Part shown: in pieces, positions 25,406-36,377 of the stretch
Layout: each line of letters begins with the position of its first letter
Position numbering within the stretch: the stretch's first letter is position 1
From: Gymnogyps californianus
Lineage: Eukaryota > Chordata > Aves > Accipitriformes > Cathartidae
Direction: 5' to 3'
NCBI RefSeq assembly: GCF_018139145.2
Contig: NC_059478.1
Span: forward strand, 11,329,001 to 11,393,000
Length of the DNA stretch: 64,000 bases
The notes under the pieces: model-generated
What the model saw: the letters and a program-made list of their open reading frames with translations, nothing else
Told to the model about the DNA's origin: nothing
The model's database searches: none
Made by a program: the position numbers and the translations under genes

Positions 25406-25445
25406 AAAAAAAAAAAAAAATTAAATAAAAAAAAATATTAAAAAT
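25406..25445. repeat. A-rich tract
   Basis: A15 followed by TTAAATAAAAAAAAATATTAAAAA. It resembles a decayed poly(A) tail or a plain A-rich low-complexity patch; no retrocopy was recognised upstream. Confidence 0.75.
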
Positions 25446-28241
25446 CCCCACCCTGTTTGGTTATTTCAAGCACTAGCTTCAGAATAAATTGACATGTCTT
25501 TAAGTATGCTACAGAGCACACAGGAAACAATGTCCAAGAGATAATGGAATGTCCAGTGAACTGCAATGAAGCACGTGAGTGCTATTTTGAAACCAGAATG
25601 GAAATACTTTGGGAAAGACTGTTTCTGTAGGCATTTTATTCTTTTTCTGTGTGGGCTGTTTTGTGTTGGCTGGTGTTACTGTTGCTTTGACTCATGTTCT
25701 GTCAGGCCTTCTGCAAATATGGCACAACTATGACTTTCTGTATGGTGCAGGTAAGACAGCATTTACTGCAGCGTGTCATATAGTCGTGTATAATTTTGTG
25801 TATAATTTGGGAAAATTAACTAGCAGACACAGATTAGCTAATAGGAAGTAATCAGCAAGCAAGTAATCAGTTTTGCTAAAGGCATGGTGGATTTGGTGAA
25901 GGTAATAATGGGGATCCTGCCCAGAGGAAGCTTGTTTAGTACCTCCAGCTGCAGTACTCCTCCTGAGTTTCAGTGTGATTGCGCAGAGCACAGCTCCCTG
26001 CCTGGCATTCAGCTCCCTGCTTTTTAAAACTGTGCTTGTTCATTTGCTGACACAAAGTCATATGAGTGTCTATAAGAATCTAGAGGTTAGTACTAGGAGA
26101 AATGAAACTGGAAAAAAAAGGAGAATCAGACTAAGAGAAGGAAAAATCTGCCATTGTTGAAGGGCTCTTCTGAGTGAGAGTTCAACAAAAGGTGGTCCAT
26201 GGGTAGCAAATATTTAAATAAATGTTGTCCCTCCTTTTTGTTTTCCCTTTCAAACTGGATGATGGAAGGATATGAAAAAAGACACTATGGGTAAAAATGC
26301 TTATTTGATGTTTCATAATGTGAAATGAACTCATTCATTGTGCAATTTTTGAACGCCATATACGAAGCTAAATCCTGAGCTCTTCTCAGCATCCAGCACT
26401 CATTCAAAACCAGGAGGAGGAGCAGATGTTCAGCACAAATCTGACTCAGTGCTTATGGGTATGCTGCCACTAAGGGCAGCAAATTCTAAGGGGGCGTGTT
26501 AAACAGAGCTATTCAAGAACACCCATTTCATCATAACTGCCTAGTGTTATCCTGGAATGATTACATGTGTAAGCAAGAAGTAAGTGCCTGGCACTTCTGA
26601 GAGCTTATCATAGACTTTTTGCTCATTTAGGGCCAGACTGTGAATAGTGCCTCAGGGATACCAAAATACGATCTCTGTCCTGAGCAGGTACAGCATAGAT
26701 CATGCAGGCAACATATGAAGTGAAGATGTCAAATCGTCATTGCCTGAGGGTTGGTAGCAGCATACCAGTACGCCTGCACAAAGAGCTGTACTGTTTACTC
26801 TTGACCTTAAAATAATTTGATCCAATATGACATATTAAGTAAAAATGTTTTCTTCCTTCATGAAATAGTTCTTGGCAATTTGAAACAAGCCTGAAAAAGT
26901 ATGTGCAAAATAGATTCCTTAGCAAATATTCAACAAAAATTTAAGAGTATTATAACATATATTCTCTAGCACGAACAATGTTTTCACAGTAAGGCTGTCA
27001 AATTAATTTTACAGGATGAAATGTATTATGGAGGCAGCTCCCGTGATTTAAACAGAGTTGCCCTTGGGATGAATTTATCCTGTGTCCATTAGTGTTTGCT
27101 AAGGTGTGTGCCTTCAGATTCTGTGGAACTGCTTAATTCTGATGTGCAGCCATGCTGAATATCAGTGTAACTGGGCTGAGCCATATGAGCTGTCTTCCAT
27201 GCAAGGAAAATTATGCAAAACAAAGAAAGTCTGCATAACTTTAAATCCAAGTGATATATAGAGTACGTAGAGAATTTCATTTTTATTGAATTACATGCTC
27301 TGTACTTTTATTCTTTCGAGGCCTCTGGGCAAAAAGAAAACAAAGGTGGGTTCTCAAGAATACATTTCTTGAGAAAACTCATTTAAACAACATTTTTTAA
27401 ACACAGTAACACAAAACAGCATCAGATTTAGGTACCAGTGGAGAACACCATTGCCTAAATTAAAAAACAAAACAAAAAACCAAAAATGCAATCCAGTTAC
27501 AATTCTTTGTGATGAATGCCAAAGTGACACCATATTGACTTTGAAAATCTGGACTTGGAAGTTGTGTTGGGTGAGGAAGATGAATGCCCCATCATTATTT
27601 GACTAAGCTCTTAGGGAAAAGAACACAAAGTGAAACTGAGCAGCGTGAAATCGTATGAAGAGAGAACAAAAAGAGTGTGGTTTCATTGGCATCTTTCAGT
27701 CACAGTTCCTATGGCATTGAACACAGCAAGTGCCAGGAATGATAGCTTTTGGATGGCACAGGCTCTGTAGTTGTTAGCATGCAGGGTAAGCATGGCTGTT
27801 ATTTGATACCTGATGGCAGATACAGGGTGGCCCAATCTTTTGGGGGCAACCCGCGACAATCCAACCTGAGACACAAATTTATTTGGCTTGTGGCTATATG
27901 AAAACGCTGCTCATACCCTGGTTACTGCTACTCTTGCCTTCCCTCCATCTTTCCAGTCTGTTTCTTCCCAGTCCTGCGGTATCAGGCAGAGGGAGGGAAT
28001 GGTTTTGGGAACACTATGTGGGGTGGAAGAGGGGAGTCTCAAAGTCACTTACATGGGTGAAGAGTTCATGCTCTCCCTGCCTCTAGGGTAAAGAGTGGTG
28101 GGGTTTATGGCTGTTCTCTACTTTCCTCTACCCTTCATTGGAATAGGAACCAGCTCCTTGGCTTCTCCCCAAAGAATAGTAAGGGATTTTTTAGCTGCGT
28201 TAGCATATGATGAAGTTGATCTGGGGCAGAGGTGTCGTGTG

Positions 28242-28314
28242 CTCTCTCCCTTCCTCTCTCTCTCCCCCTCCCCCTCCCTCCTTCCCTCCCTCCCTCCCTC
28301 ACACACAGACACAC
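28242..28314. repeat. Polypyrimidine tract followed by (AC)n
   Basis: From 28242 to 28300 the plus strand contains only C and T (CTCTCTCCCTTCC, CTCTCTCTCTCCCCCTCC, then (CCCT)n-like repeats), and from 28300 it changes to ACACACAGACACACAG. This is a homopurine-homopyrimidine block of 59 bases with partial mirror symmetry. The 124- and 86-codon minus-strand frames rich in Glu/Gly/Arg (REGGREGRREGEGERER type) are its translations, not proteins. Confidence 0.9.
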
Positions 28315-31300
28315 AGATGTCACTGTTACTTGGGGGGAGGAAATAAGGCAGGAGTCTGTACTGAAAAGAGCAAGATGCCACACACCCTGAACCACCTCCT
28401 AGTAAAGCTATTGTAAAGCAGGGAGCTATGGAGAAGTGCTCATATTTATCTGGCCTACATGGGTACCTTTTTACTCTCCAGTCATTGCTCATCCTTCCTC
28501 TTTCTTAGATGTATTGAAAATGCTGTGGCCCTTTTTTGCAGGTTTCCCACTTGAGTACAAGTGCCTTCATGGGTGACTTCATTCCCTGTGAGCTCCTGCA
28601 CGAGCAGGTACAGGCCAGGCTGTCCATTTGGTTTTGTTTGAAAGTCAGTGAAATACTCTGGGAAGTGAGATCTGCTAACCACAGAATCAAGCATGTTCAG
28701 CTGAATTTTCTCTTTCTCTGCCTTGCTTTTGCCTACACAGTGTGATAAGACCTGGCCAACCAGGACCACCGTTAAGTAAAGATGCCTTCAGAAGCAAAAA
28801 ATGTGAAATGCTTTGTGTAGTAGTGTTTGAGGATCACACCATGCCCAGTGCACTCTGTAATCTGATGCTTTTGTGCAGCACAACATACAAAACAGAGCTA
28901 CAGAAACGCCTCCTGGGAGAAAGGATGTTGGCAGCGATTGTGGAGGCTATTAGAGATCTTGGTCTCTTTCACCAGCCTCTAAGATTGTTTGGGATCTAGG
29001 CAGAGCTTTTGCACTATCTAGGATCAGTTACTCAGTAACTACAGCATTTTTGCCTGATGTGTTATGAGAGATTGTGCAGGAGGATGGGTGCATGTAGCGT
29101 TTTGAGGATCACAACTCCCTGCTCTGATGCTGCGGTCTCATTAGCAGGGGGAGAACCAGACCTCCTTCCTGGCTTAACCAGGGAGACAATTGACTAGGCC
29201 TAGGGCTAAGACTTAGCCCTGGGAGCAGGAACAGTTGCCCTCCCCCTTCCCCCATTTAGGGAGACAGTTTAGGGCTGACACTGAAAGGTCTATCTGTGCT
29301 GAGACTCCTCTTTCCATCTAACTCAAGTCACTCTGCCAAGAACAGTGGATACGTGGTTAGAAGGGAAATACTTCCCTGCCAGAGGGGCACTCTTGATTCA
29401 AGGGCTCGTATCAAATGCTGTGAGCATTTATTAGACCTAGCCAAGGACTACAGAGGTGGGAGAGAAAGAAAATTGGGAATGAGGGTTGAACATATCTTTA
29501 TCATCATCTCCTTATTCAACAACTACTCTTATGTGGGACATCTGGGTCATGTGTAAATCAATGAAAATAAAAAACAGCAGGAATTTTCATTGCATCTTTC
29601 CATAGAATAATTTGATTTTTCTCCCTCCTTACATCATCTGTTTCAGAAATCTATTGCAAGGATAGAGTATCTGAATATACAGAATCTAATAGTACATTTC
29701 TTTGAGACTTAATTTCACTCTCGCAGTAGAGCCAAACGTTGTTTTGGTGACTGTCAATCAAACCCAGTTGTGGTGTATTTTGGGTGTTGAAGCTGAATAT
29801 AGCCTGCATATATTCCCGTAAAATATTAGCTAGTTCTGAAATGCAACTTGTTTTATGTTTCTGTTATTTCTTGTGAGTTTGTTTCATTTGTTATTTGCCT
29901 TTCCAATTTAAAAAAAAAAAAAAAGGTTTAGACTAGATCTGGGATGGTTAATTTATCTGCAAATATATGGTAGCTTCAGCATAGAAATATTTTCAAATGG
30001 CATAATTAGTGTCATATAACAAACATTTATATCATAAAACTCTTTAATTAGTACAGAATGAATCTAGTTATTTTATGATTATGATTTCAATGTATTTTTG
30101 TGTAAAATTATGTTAATTGCCTCATAACAATATTTGCAACTCATCTGGAGCAAGGACATATTGCTTTAATTCTTTCTATTTTGAATCCCCTTTCTTTTCT
30201 CTATATTGCAAGGGCTCTATTCTTTAAATTTTTGGTAAGAAGCAGGAGGCATGTATTTGTGATCTTTTCCAAAGGCTTCAGCTGTAAATGGAAAGGAAAA
30301 CTGATTGTTATTGGCACTTCATATTTTTAGAATTTTATTGCAGTTGTGATATAATTGCCCTTTGAGCTGGCATTTAATTGCACAGAATATGGAGACATTT
30401 ATGGTAGTTTAACAAATCTATTGTATTGCAAGATAGGTGAATCGGACAAGGAAAGATTTGCTTCTTACAGGGGTGGGGCTTTTTTTGTTTGTTTCTTTGT
30501 TTTGGGTATTTTGGCTCTTTTCATAACTTAAAAAAGAGAGAGACTTCCAAATAGATGGGTAACTTAAGCATCTACACGTTTTCTAATGTCATTTTAGAAA
30601 TCCTTAATAGTACAAATTGACGGTTCTGGCTTTGATTCTTTCCAGCACAGGGGAAGTATACCGCTATAGTTACATACTGACATAATCATTTGGCTGATTA
30701 AAAATTAAGGCTGTGCCCTGAGAAAGAATTTATTTTAGTAGTCCATTGCTTAATCTGCAAGTAGACTAAATTAATCCCCTCCCAGTCCCCCAGAAGTGGG
30801 GTTTTGGGTTTATCCTTGGGAAGATGACTGCGGTTTATGTTTGGGAAAAGACTTCATGTGTTCTAATAGCCTTAAACACATTTGTGATTAATTCTGGGTG
30901 AGCCAGGAATAAGAAATAATATATGGGGTGTAAATACATTGGTGTAGCCATAATATATTAATTTATAGAAAGCTGCAGACTGAACCTATGTGATATGGAG
31001 CTCAATATAAGATGATGACTGTAAAATCTCACTATAGCATTTTTATAGTATCGCTTTCAGCACAGGTCTGAACCACACTAGAACTGAAATTTCCATACTT
31101 TGTAGTCTGTTCTTTGGCTTGCTCACAATGCAGTGATCTTAGCTAGCAAAACCAAGCAATCTCTGCTTAATAGAAGAGTGAAACAGAAGAGCTTATAGCC
31201 TGGCCATCAGCCAGCCCTACACTGTAGGAATTTCCCCTTCAAACCATCTTCTCTTTCTGGAGCAACTGCTTTTATGGACCATGTTTTCCACTCAAGTCTA

Positions 31301-32089
31301 CAACAACCATTTCCTGACCTTTCCTGTGGCTAAGAGGAACTAAACTGCTCTCCTTTGTTAATCAGTAGAGCTGAGATTGCTGTCAGTTCTGAAGTCCTCC
31401 AATACACACAGCTTTATATCCTGCAACATTTAGGGTTTTCTGACTAATGAAAATGTTAGCAGAGTATACTGATTCCCTTTGGCTGATTCTTTGTTTTTTT
31501 GCTTAAATCTGAACTTTCTTCTGTGTAACTTCTAGCTTTGTGTATGTAGTTGATAATTACCTCCTTTCAAAGGCTTATTATGAGGGGAGAAACTTTGAGA
31601 GAGTTTGCTTTTTGTCACACACTTCCTTCTTCTAAGGCCAGGTCCGCAGCTGTTTTGAGGACTCAGTGACTAAAATGCACATGGCATCTCTCAGTAAAAA
31701 TATTGGCTTCTTAATTAGAGTCTTTGAAAAGCCAGTGTTTTAGTACCATGATATCCTTTATTTCTTCCTCAGTTGTCCATATAGACAAATGTCAAATAGA
31801 CAGACTACTGAGATTTGTATTTCAAATGTACTGCAAACAGGTGGAATATTAAAACATCTGAGACTCATCTGAAATTAAAGATACTATGTAATTTCTGTGA
31901 AGGTGTTTGTTCTCTCTCAGTTACAGGGCAATGGTTCGTTGCCAGAAAATGGACACTGAAATAATTTGCTGCTTGAAGGATCTGCTCTCGGAAAGAGAGA
32001 TTTTTCTTCTTAGCACTTCACTGAGACTTACAATATATGGTTTGAGTCTCTGAATCCTCCATGAGTTTCATTTGTAACTTTGGTCAGTA

Positions 32090-32210
32090 ATTTTAACAGT
32101 TGATGGTTTATGGTTTCTCAACTGTTAAATGAGTGTAATAATATTGTACCCGAATGCTACGATGGCTAGAGTGTGTGATTTAATCACTAAATAATATATA
32201 TGATATGTTG
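32090..32210 (-). mobile_element. Possible MIR-like ancient SINE relic
   Basis: The plus strand contains TTTCTCAACTGTTAAATGAGTGTAATAATATTGTACCC, then GTGTGTGATTTAATCACTAAATAATA, in the order and spacing of the reverse complement of MIR/CORE-type SINEs (cctcatctgtaaaatg...aataatagtacc...gattaaatgagataat). Identity is low, as expected for an amniote-age repeat, and the edges are guesses. Confidence 0.45.
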
Positions 32211-33571
32211 CAATATTTAAGTGATATGGAGACTATGTAAATATCACACAGTCAGAAAAGGTCCACTGTGCAGGAATTTGTCTTAGGGACACAGCTTAAA
32301 AAGTTGAGTGGAGGTTGTATAAAACTGCTGGGAAAGGTCAGGTAGAAATGGAGCCTGGTTCTTGTTGAGAGCCTTTACGTGAAATTCTCCACAGGATATC
32401 ATGCACTCTATTCATCAGATGGCACACTTTAGCCCTTCTGTTTTCCTGGTTTTTCTAGGATAACAGGGAGTAAGATATCAGTGCTGCAGACAAAGTATGG
32501 CTATAGTCCAAATTCAATTTGTGACAACTCCAGGATGATGAAGTTATTGTATATCAAAGTTGGAGTCTCTGGAGTGTCAGTGATATCACTATGTCAGTTT
32601 TGTTCTGAACACATTTGCAATATAATTATTATTACAGCCAGTTAGTATAGAGACATACTGCTTAGTGGAAGCTGAGATTTTGGCCTGTGTTATAAGACTT
32701 GACTCAGTTGGATGTGTAGAAGCTGTGTTTAACCTTATGAGGAGTTTGATTCACTCATGTCATCTGTGAATTATTATGTGAATTTGTGCAACTTTTTCCT
32801 GTGTGATGCTTAGGAAGTCTCTGAAGGACTTATGAAGAATAAGCACAAATATATTCTCTTCCCTTCTTTATCTGTCTTGTGACACACTTCTGCTGGTTCT
32901 TTTAAAACCTTTGAAACCTCTAATAAGAGAAGCAATCCCAACATTTATTCCCTTTGCAATCTACTATATAACGGGCATTTGTAATCAAGTTGTTGAGTAC
33001 TATCTCAGTGCATGCAGTGAGGGAAAATGTCTTTGGTGTACCTTGCATCAAGTCCAAGAAAGGGACTACAATTCCCTGGCACTATCATGGTAAAGAATTG
33101 CATTGAGCTATCTAATTAGGAACTGAACATTACAGAAAACAGAATTAGACTGCCTCTATCCATTTGTTGTGTATTACTGTCATACCTAGAATTGCATCCT
33201 TGCGGAAAGATTCAGAAATATATCCCATGTTTAAAGGGTTTTCATTTAATCAGCAGTCACTTCACTTGAGGATGCATCTTTTTATGAAGGCCTTGTTGCC
33301 AGTATAAGGGTTTTGTTGACTGATGGTTTGGGTTTCTCCTTCTCTCAACAGAAATCTCAAGAAGCATCCATAACATAGAAGGGACTCGGTGAATGTACGC
33401 AATAGAAAAGTGAATATGAAGAGAAAGAATGACTCTTTGTTAAATCCAGTCCTTTGAAAAGTTAAGTCTTGTTTAGGTCCTCAGTAGAAAGAAATGGCTG
33501 AAAATAATCTATTTCATTTGAATTAAGGAAGCTGAGCATTACTGCAGCAACTTAAGAAAAACCCTCTTGAC

Positions 33572-33587
33572 TTCCTGGAAACTGAAA
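33572..33587. promoter_or_regulatory. Overlapping GAS-type and ISRE-type motifs upstream of PTPRC
   Basis: TTCCTGGAA (33572-33580) is an exact TTCNNNGAA palindrome, the STAT/GAS consensus. It overlaps by three bases GAAACTGAAA (33578-33587), an exact GAAANNGAAA IRF/ISRE core. The GGAA core is also an ETS core. The pair lies about 30 bases upstream of the region I align with the human PTPRC leader, where a TATA-less leukocyte promoter would be. Function is an inference from motif matches only. Confidence 0.4.
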
Positions 33588-33614
33588 GAATTTTTTTTGA
33601 AGAAGTAATTGTCT

Positions 33615-33706
33615 CTGACATCACTAAACTGCATAGCAAGTTTGCGAGTGGTTGGTTTGGGGTAACAGAGGAAGCAACTCCTTCACAGATAAGCAGGCAG
33701 TGCAGT
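33615..33706 (+). other. PTPRC: PTPRC exon 1 (5' UTR), approximate
   Basis: This noncoding stretch matches, from memory, the human PTPRC leader: GACATCACTAAACTGCATAG, then GCAAGTTTGCGAGTGGTT and GGGTAACAGAGGAAG, in the same order as human GACATCATCACC..., AGCAAGTGGTTTG and GGGTAACAGAGGAGG. The 5' edge is not visible and is set where the remembered similarity begins. The proposed 3' edge is 33706, before GTATGTG, the best nearby donor; a GATAAGCAG just upstream corresponds to the human GATAAGACAACAG. No ATG occurs in this exon, so the first AUG of the spliced mRNA would be the upstream ORF in exon 2. No TATA box is seen upstream. Confidence 0.6.
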
Positions 33707-33791
33707 GTATGTGCCTAGTTATTCTCCTTTTTGGTTCAACTTTTGCTGAGAAATTCTTTTGCAGACAGATAACACTTATTTTGCTTTCCAG
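33707..33791 (+). other. PTPRC: Predicted short PTPRC intron 1
   Basis: The sequence runs from GTATGTG to TTATTTTGCTTTCCAG, a good donor and a strong polypyrimidine acceptor, 85 bases apart. The sequences on either side resemble parts that are adjacent in the human mRNA as I remember it, whereas this stretch has no counterpart there, which supports an intron. A second acceptor-like TTCTTTTGCAG ends at 33754. Alternative promoters or a further upstream exon are known for mammalian PTPRC and cannot be excluded here. Confidence 0.5.
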
Positions 33792-33842
33792 AGAGACACA
33801 CATGCTGTTTCATAAGGATACGCCTGATTTCCAGAAATAACC
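33792..33842 (+). other. PTPRC: PTPRC exon 2, 5' UTR part
   Basis: This is the 51 bases between the TTTCCAG acceptor and the main start codon. It is dominated by a 13-codon upstream ORF (33802-33840, listed separately) and closely resembles the human leader in the same place. A second AG at 33833-33834 (TTTCCAG) could serve as a minor acceptor that would remove the upstream AUG. Confidence 0.75.
33802..33840 (+). promoter_or_regulatory. PTPRC: Conserved upstream ORF in the PTPRC leader
   Basis: The ORF encodes MLFHKDTPDFQK followed by TAA, and its stop is separated from the PTPRC start codon by only the two bases CC. From memory the human leader has an equivalent ORF, MLFLRDTADFQI, of equal length and with its stop at the same place. 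The upstream AUG is in a weak context (C at -3, C at +4), so most ribosomes would scan past to the main AUG, which has A at -3. The arrangement suggests translational damping of CD45, which is an inference. Confidence 0.65.
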
Positions 33843-33909
33843 ATGTTTTTGTGGCTTAAACTCTTAGCATTTGGCATTGCATTTCTGAGACAGGATGCTT
33901 TTGTCAAAG
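33843..33909 (+). CDS. PTPRC: PTPRC (CD45) exon 2: start codon and signal peptide, partial
   Basis: The exon encodes 22 full codons, MFLWLKLLAFGIAFL followed by RQDAFVK, plus the first base of codon 23 (a glycine if the next exon begins GN), then the donor GTAGGT. From memory, human CD45 starts MTMYLWLKLLAFGFAFL...VFVTG, and the exon boundary in the glycine codon (phase 1) is the same. CD45 is the receptor protein tyrosine phosphatase of leukocytes; it dephosphorylates Src-family kinases such as Lck and sets antigen-receptor thresholds. Only the cleavable signal peptide is seen here: one lysine in a short n-region, then a hydrophobic core of about nine residues. The mucin-like, cysteine-rich, fibronectin III, transmembrane and two phosphatase domains lie to the right of the window. 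The start corresponds to the second methionine of the human protein; the first is ATA here. Confidence 0.95.
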
Positions 33910-34417
33910 GTAGGTAGCAATTGATATTTCTTTCTCTCATTTTGTTCCCTGAATGTCCTCTGTAGAAGTCAAACGAATGAAAAGCTTTGCAAAGTGGAGA
34001 AATAACATCTTTGTTCAGAAACTAGAATTACAATTGTATGCAATGGTGTCAGAACCTAGATCAGGAAGATTGACGCATAATGTACAAGGCTAAAATGTCT
34101 TCCGCATGGTCATACGTGAGAGTTACACGAACCATTTAAAAAAAAAAAAAAGATTTGTAGTTGTGTTTGAAAAAGAATACATTTAGATCTCTTATGTGAA
34201 CGTGTTCAATACAGTCTTTATGTTTGGTTTCATCTTACGATGCAGTACTTTGTTTTTTGTGTTTAAATCCTTCAAGAAAAAATCTTCCCATCTATTTTAG
34301 CCACTCCCTGATCTCAGAATCTGCTTACAGTTCCTCAAATTTTGATTTTTACTGCAGTGGGGTTAGTAAAAAAAAATCTAAACATTGTAAGTTAATCTCT
34401 ACAGTTGGGAAATTACT

Positions 34418-34470
34418 TATTTTATATTAATTTTATAAAATATAATTTATTTATTTATTTTATAAAAACA
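34418..34470. repeat. AT-rich low-complexity tract
   Basis: A stretch of TTATTTTATATTAATTTTATAAAATATAATTTATTTATTTATTTTATAAAA type, with a short (ATTT)n run and the self-complementary TTTTATAAAA occurring twice. No coding content. Confidence 0.75.
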
Positions 34471-35766
34471 GCTTCTTAAAGAGCCTTCAAAATTTCTAAT
34501 TGTCTAATTACCCCACTGCAGGTGAATTTATCGCTTGACTTTTTAAAATTTTATAAGAGAAAGATAGAGCCCAAGAGGTTGATCTTGCAAAACATACTAG
34601 ATGTGACAGATAATGTAAGTAGGAAGAAAAGCAATTAATTTTAAGGTAATACTTTATATAAAGACAAAAATGGATCTATGTTTAAGAAGATATTTTCTTG
34701 AAGAGAACATGCAACATTCTATGTATATGTACCTTCCATCAGTTTAGCTAGTTAATGTAATTTGGGATAGTTGATAGCAGACACAAAAGCTTTTCTCTAA
34801 AGTAATGTTCGCCCTAAAAAGTGGCTTGAAACATATATTCTGAAGTGGCAGCAAATTGTATGCAGGGCTGAAACCTCTTTTCACAAACATTGAATTTATG
34901 CATGCTTCTATCATCATGTCACTATAGTAACTCCAGGTTTATACTGATGTAAGCAAGAAAATGATCTGCCTTTAGTTGATAACCAGCTAAGAAGAGCATT
35001 TGAAGCCTGAGCATTAGTTCTCTTGTACTTCAAAGTCTCTGAAGAGAGGCAGCACTGAATAAATCTGGTTGGTAGCTGTTGGATATTATAAGAAAACAAA
35101 TGAATGCTGTACTGTAGAGGAAAAGAACAAAATCTCTTGCTTTTCCTGTCCTTTTTTAAATTTTTTTTTATTTTTTAATTTTTTTATTCTGCTGTCCTAC
35201 TTTCCATTTTATAAGTCTTTCTGAGACTTCCCACTGCTCCCTTTTCTCCACAAAGGGCAGGTTACTGTCTGCTCTCTCGGCCACCTCCACAGTCAGTTGA
35301 TGTTTTAGGTAACAGAGAGGGCTGGAAGACAGAAACAGGGGTAGCGGTATTTTATTTCAAGTAATAGTTATTTTCTCTATCCACACACAATAGTCTAGCT
35401 TGAGCCAGTTCCTCTCTACATACTTTTACTAAACAGAAGAGCCTCAAAGAAATGATAAGTTTTAACTCCTCTCTAGTACACTTAAAGCAATTAACAGTCT
35501 CACGCTGTAGTATCAAGTACTCAACCTCACCGACCTTGTTTTCACCATGTAGTTTGGCACAGAGATTGATTCTCCTGTCAGGGTGACAGAACCATTATAC
35601 TTCATCTTTGCTGCGTAGATTACTCTGCCTCGTAGCTATGGGCGACTGGAATTTGTTAATGGAGGAGCAACATTCAGAAAAGGTGGGGTAGGCTTTGGTT
35701 TTATGGCAAGAACAATTTTCAGGCACTTGTTAGTAAGTGTTGGGTGGCCTTTGGGACTTCTTTTGT

Positions 35767-35790
35767 TATTACTATTATTATTATTATTAT
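35767..35790. repeat. (ATT)n microsatellite
   Basis: About eight units of ATT with one ACT interruption near the start. Confidence 0.85.
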
Positions 35791-36377
35791 GCAAAAGTCT
35801 ATTGTACCTAGTGATTTTGATGACCCAGCAGGAGAAATTTTAAGATTGTCTGACTTCCACCACAAGCACAGACGTCCTATAAAACATCTCTAATTTCCTG
35901 TAATCACCAAGCCACTTTTAAGAGCATCAAACGGCATTAAAACAAACAAAAAAAAGTTAGGAATACCTAGAGCCTGCACAAAGGCCTTTTCACTATGTAA
36001 ATCCCCCAAATAAAAGGCATGTATCCAGCTGGTTATCCTGGTAAGAAATAGATGAGTAATGGTACTTGTGGATGTACCTATACATCCCAATATATGGTAC
36101 CAATAAACACCAAACTTGGAGTTTGATCTGTCCTTGTAAACGTTTGCACTGCTGAAACATCCCATTAAATTCATCAGTGTTTTGTGCACTGTTAGTCTTT
36201 CATCTTTACCTACATGGAATAGCTAGCTTTACTAAAATCTTTAGTTGCCAGATGTGTGCTTCTAAAACTCTGTAGTGTAAGATTGATAACTTAACACTTT
36301 CTAATATCTAGGCTGACTTCCCAATCAAAAAAGTTATGCTAACATACCTGATAACAATGCATCAATACCTGTTTATG

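Larger units (their letters stand above)
18144..32089. other. Intergenic stretch between ATP6V1G3 and PTPRC
   Basis: About 14 kb in which I recognise no exon, RNA gene or well-preserved transposon. Open frames of up to 151 codons (22936-23391) are phenylalanine/tyrosine/cysteine-rich translations of AT-rich DNA without family similarity. Notable low-complexity tracts are A15 plus AT-rich sequence at 25406-25445 and the polypyrimidine block at 28242-28300. Because PTPRC is leukocyte-specific, distal enhancers could lie here, but nothing in the sequence alone marks one. Confidence 0.65.

Noticed and set aside
28118..28492. 124-codon Glu/Gly/Arg-rich minus-strand frame
   Set aside because: It is the translation of the polypyrimidine block; repeats in the peptide mirror the DNA repeat.
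33302..33352. Acceptor-like CTCCTTCTCTCAACAG before 33353 as a PTPRC exon start
   Set aside because: No matching donor or leader similarity follows; the human-like leader sequence starts near 33615 instead.
33652..33840. 62-codon open frame over the PTPRC leader
   Set aside because: It starts at a TTG and runs through the predicted intron. Only its last 12 codons, from the ATG at 33802, form the plausible upstream ORF.
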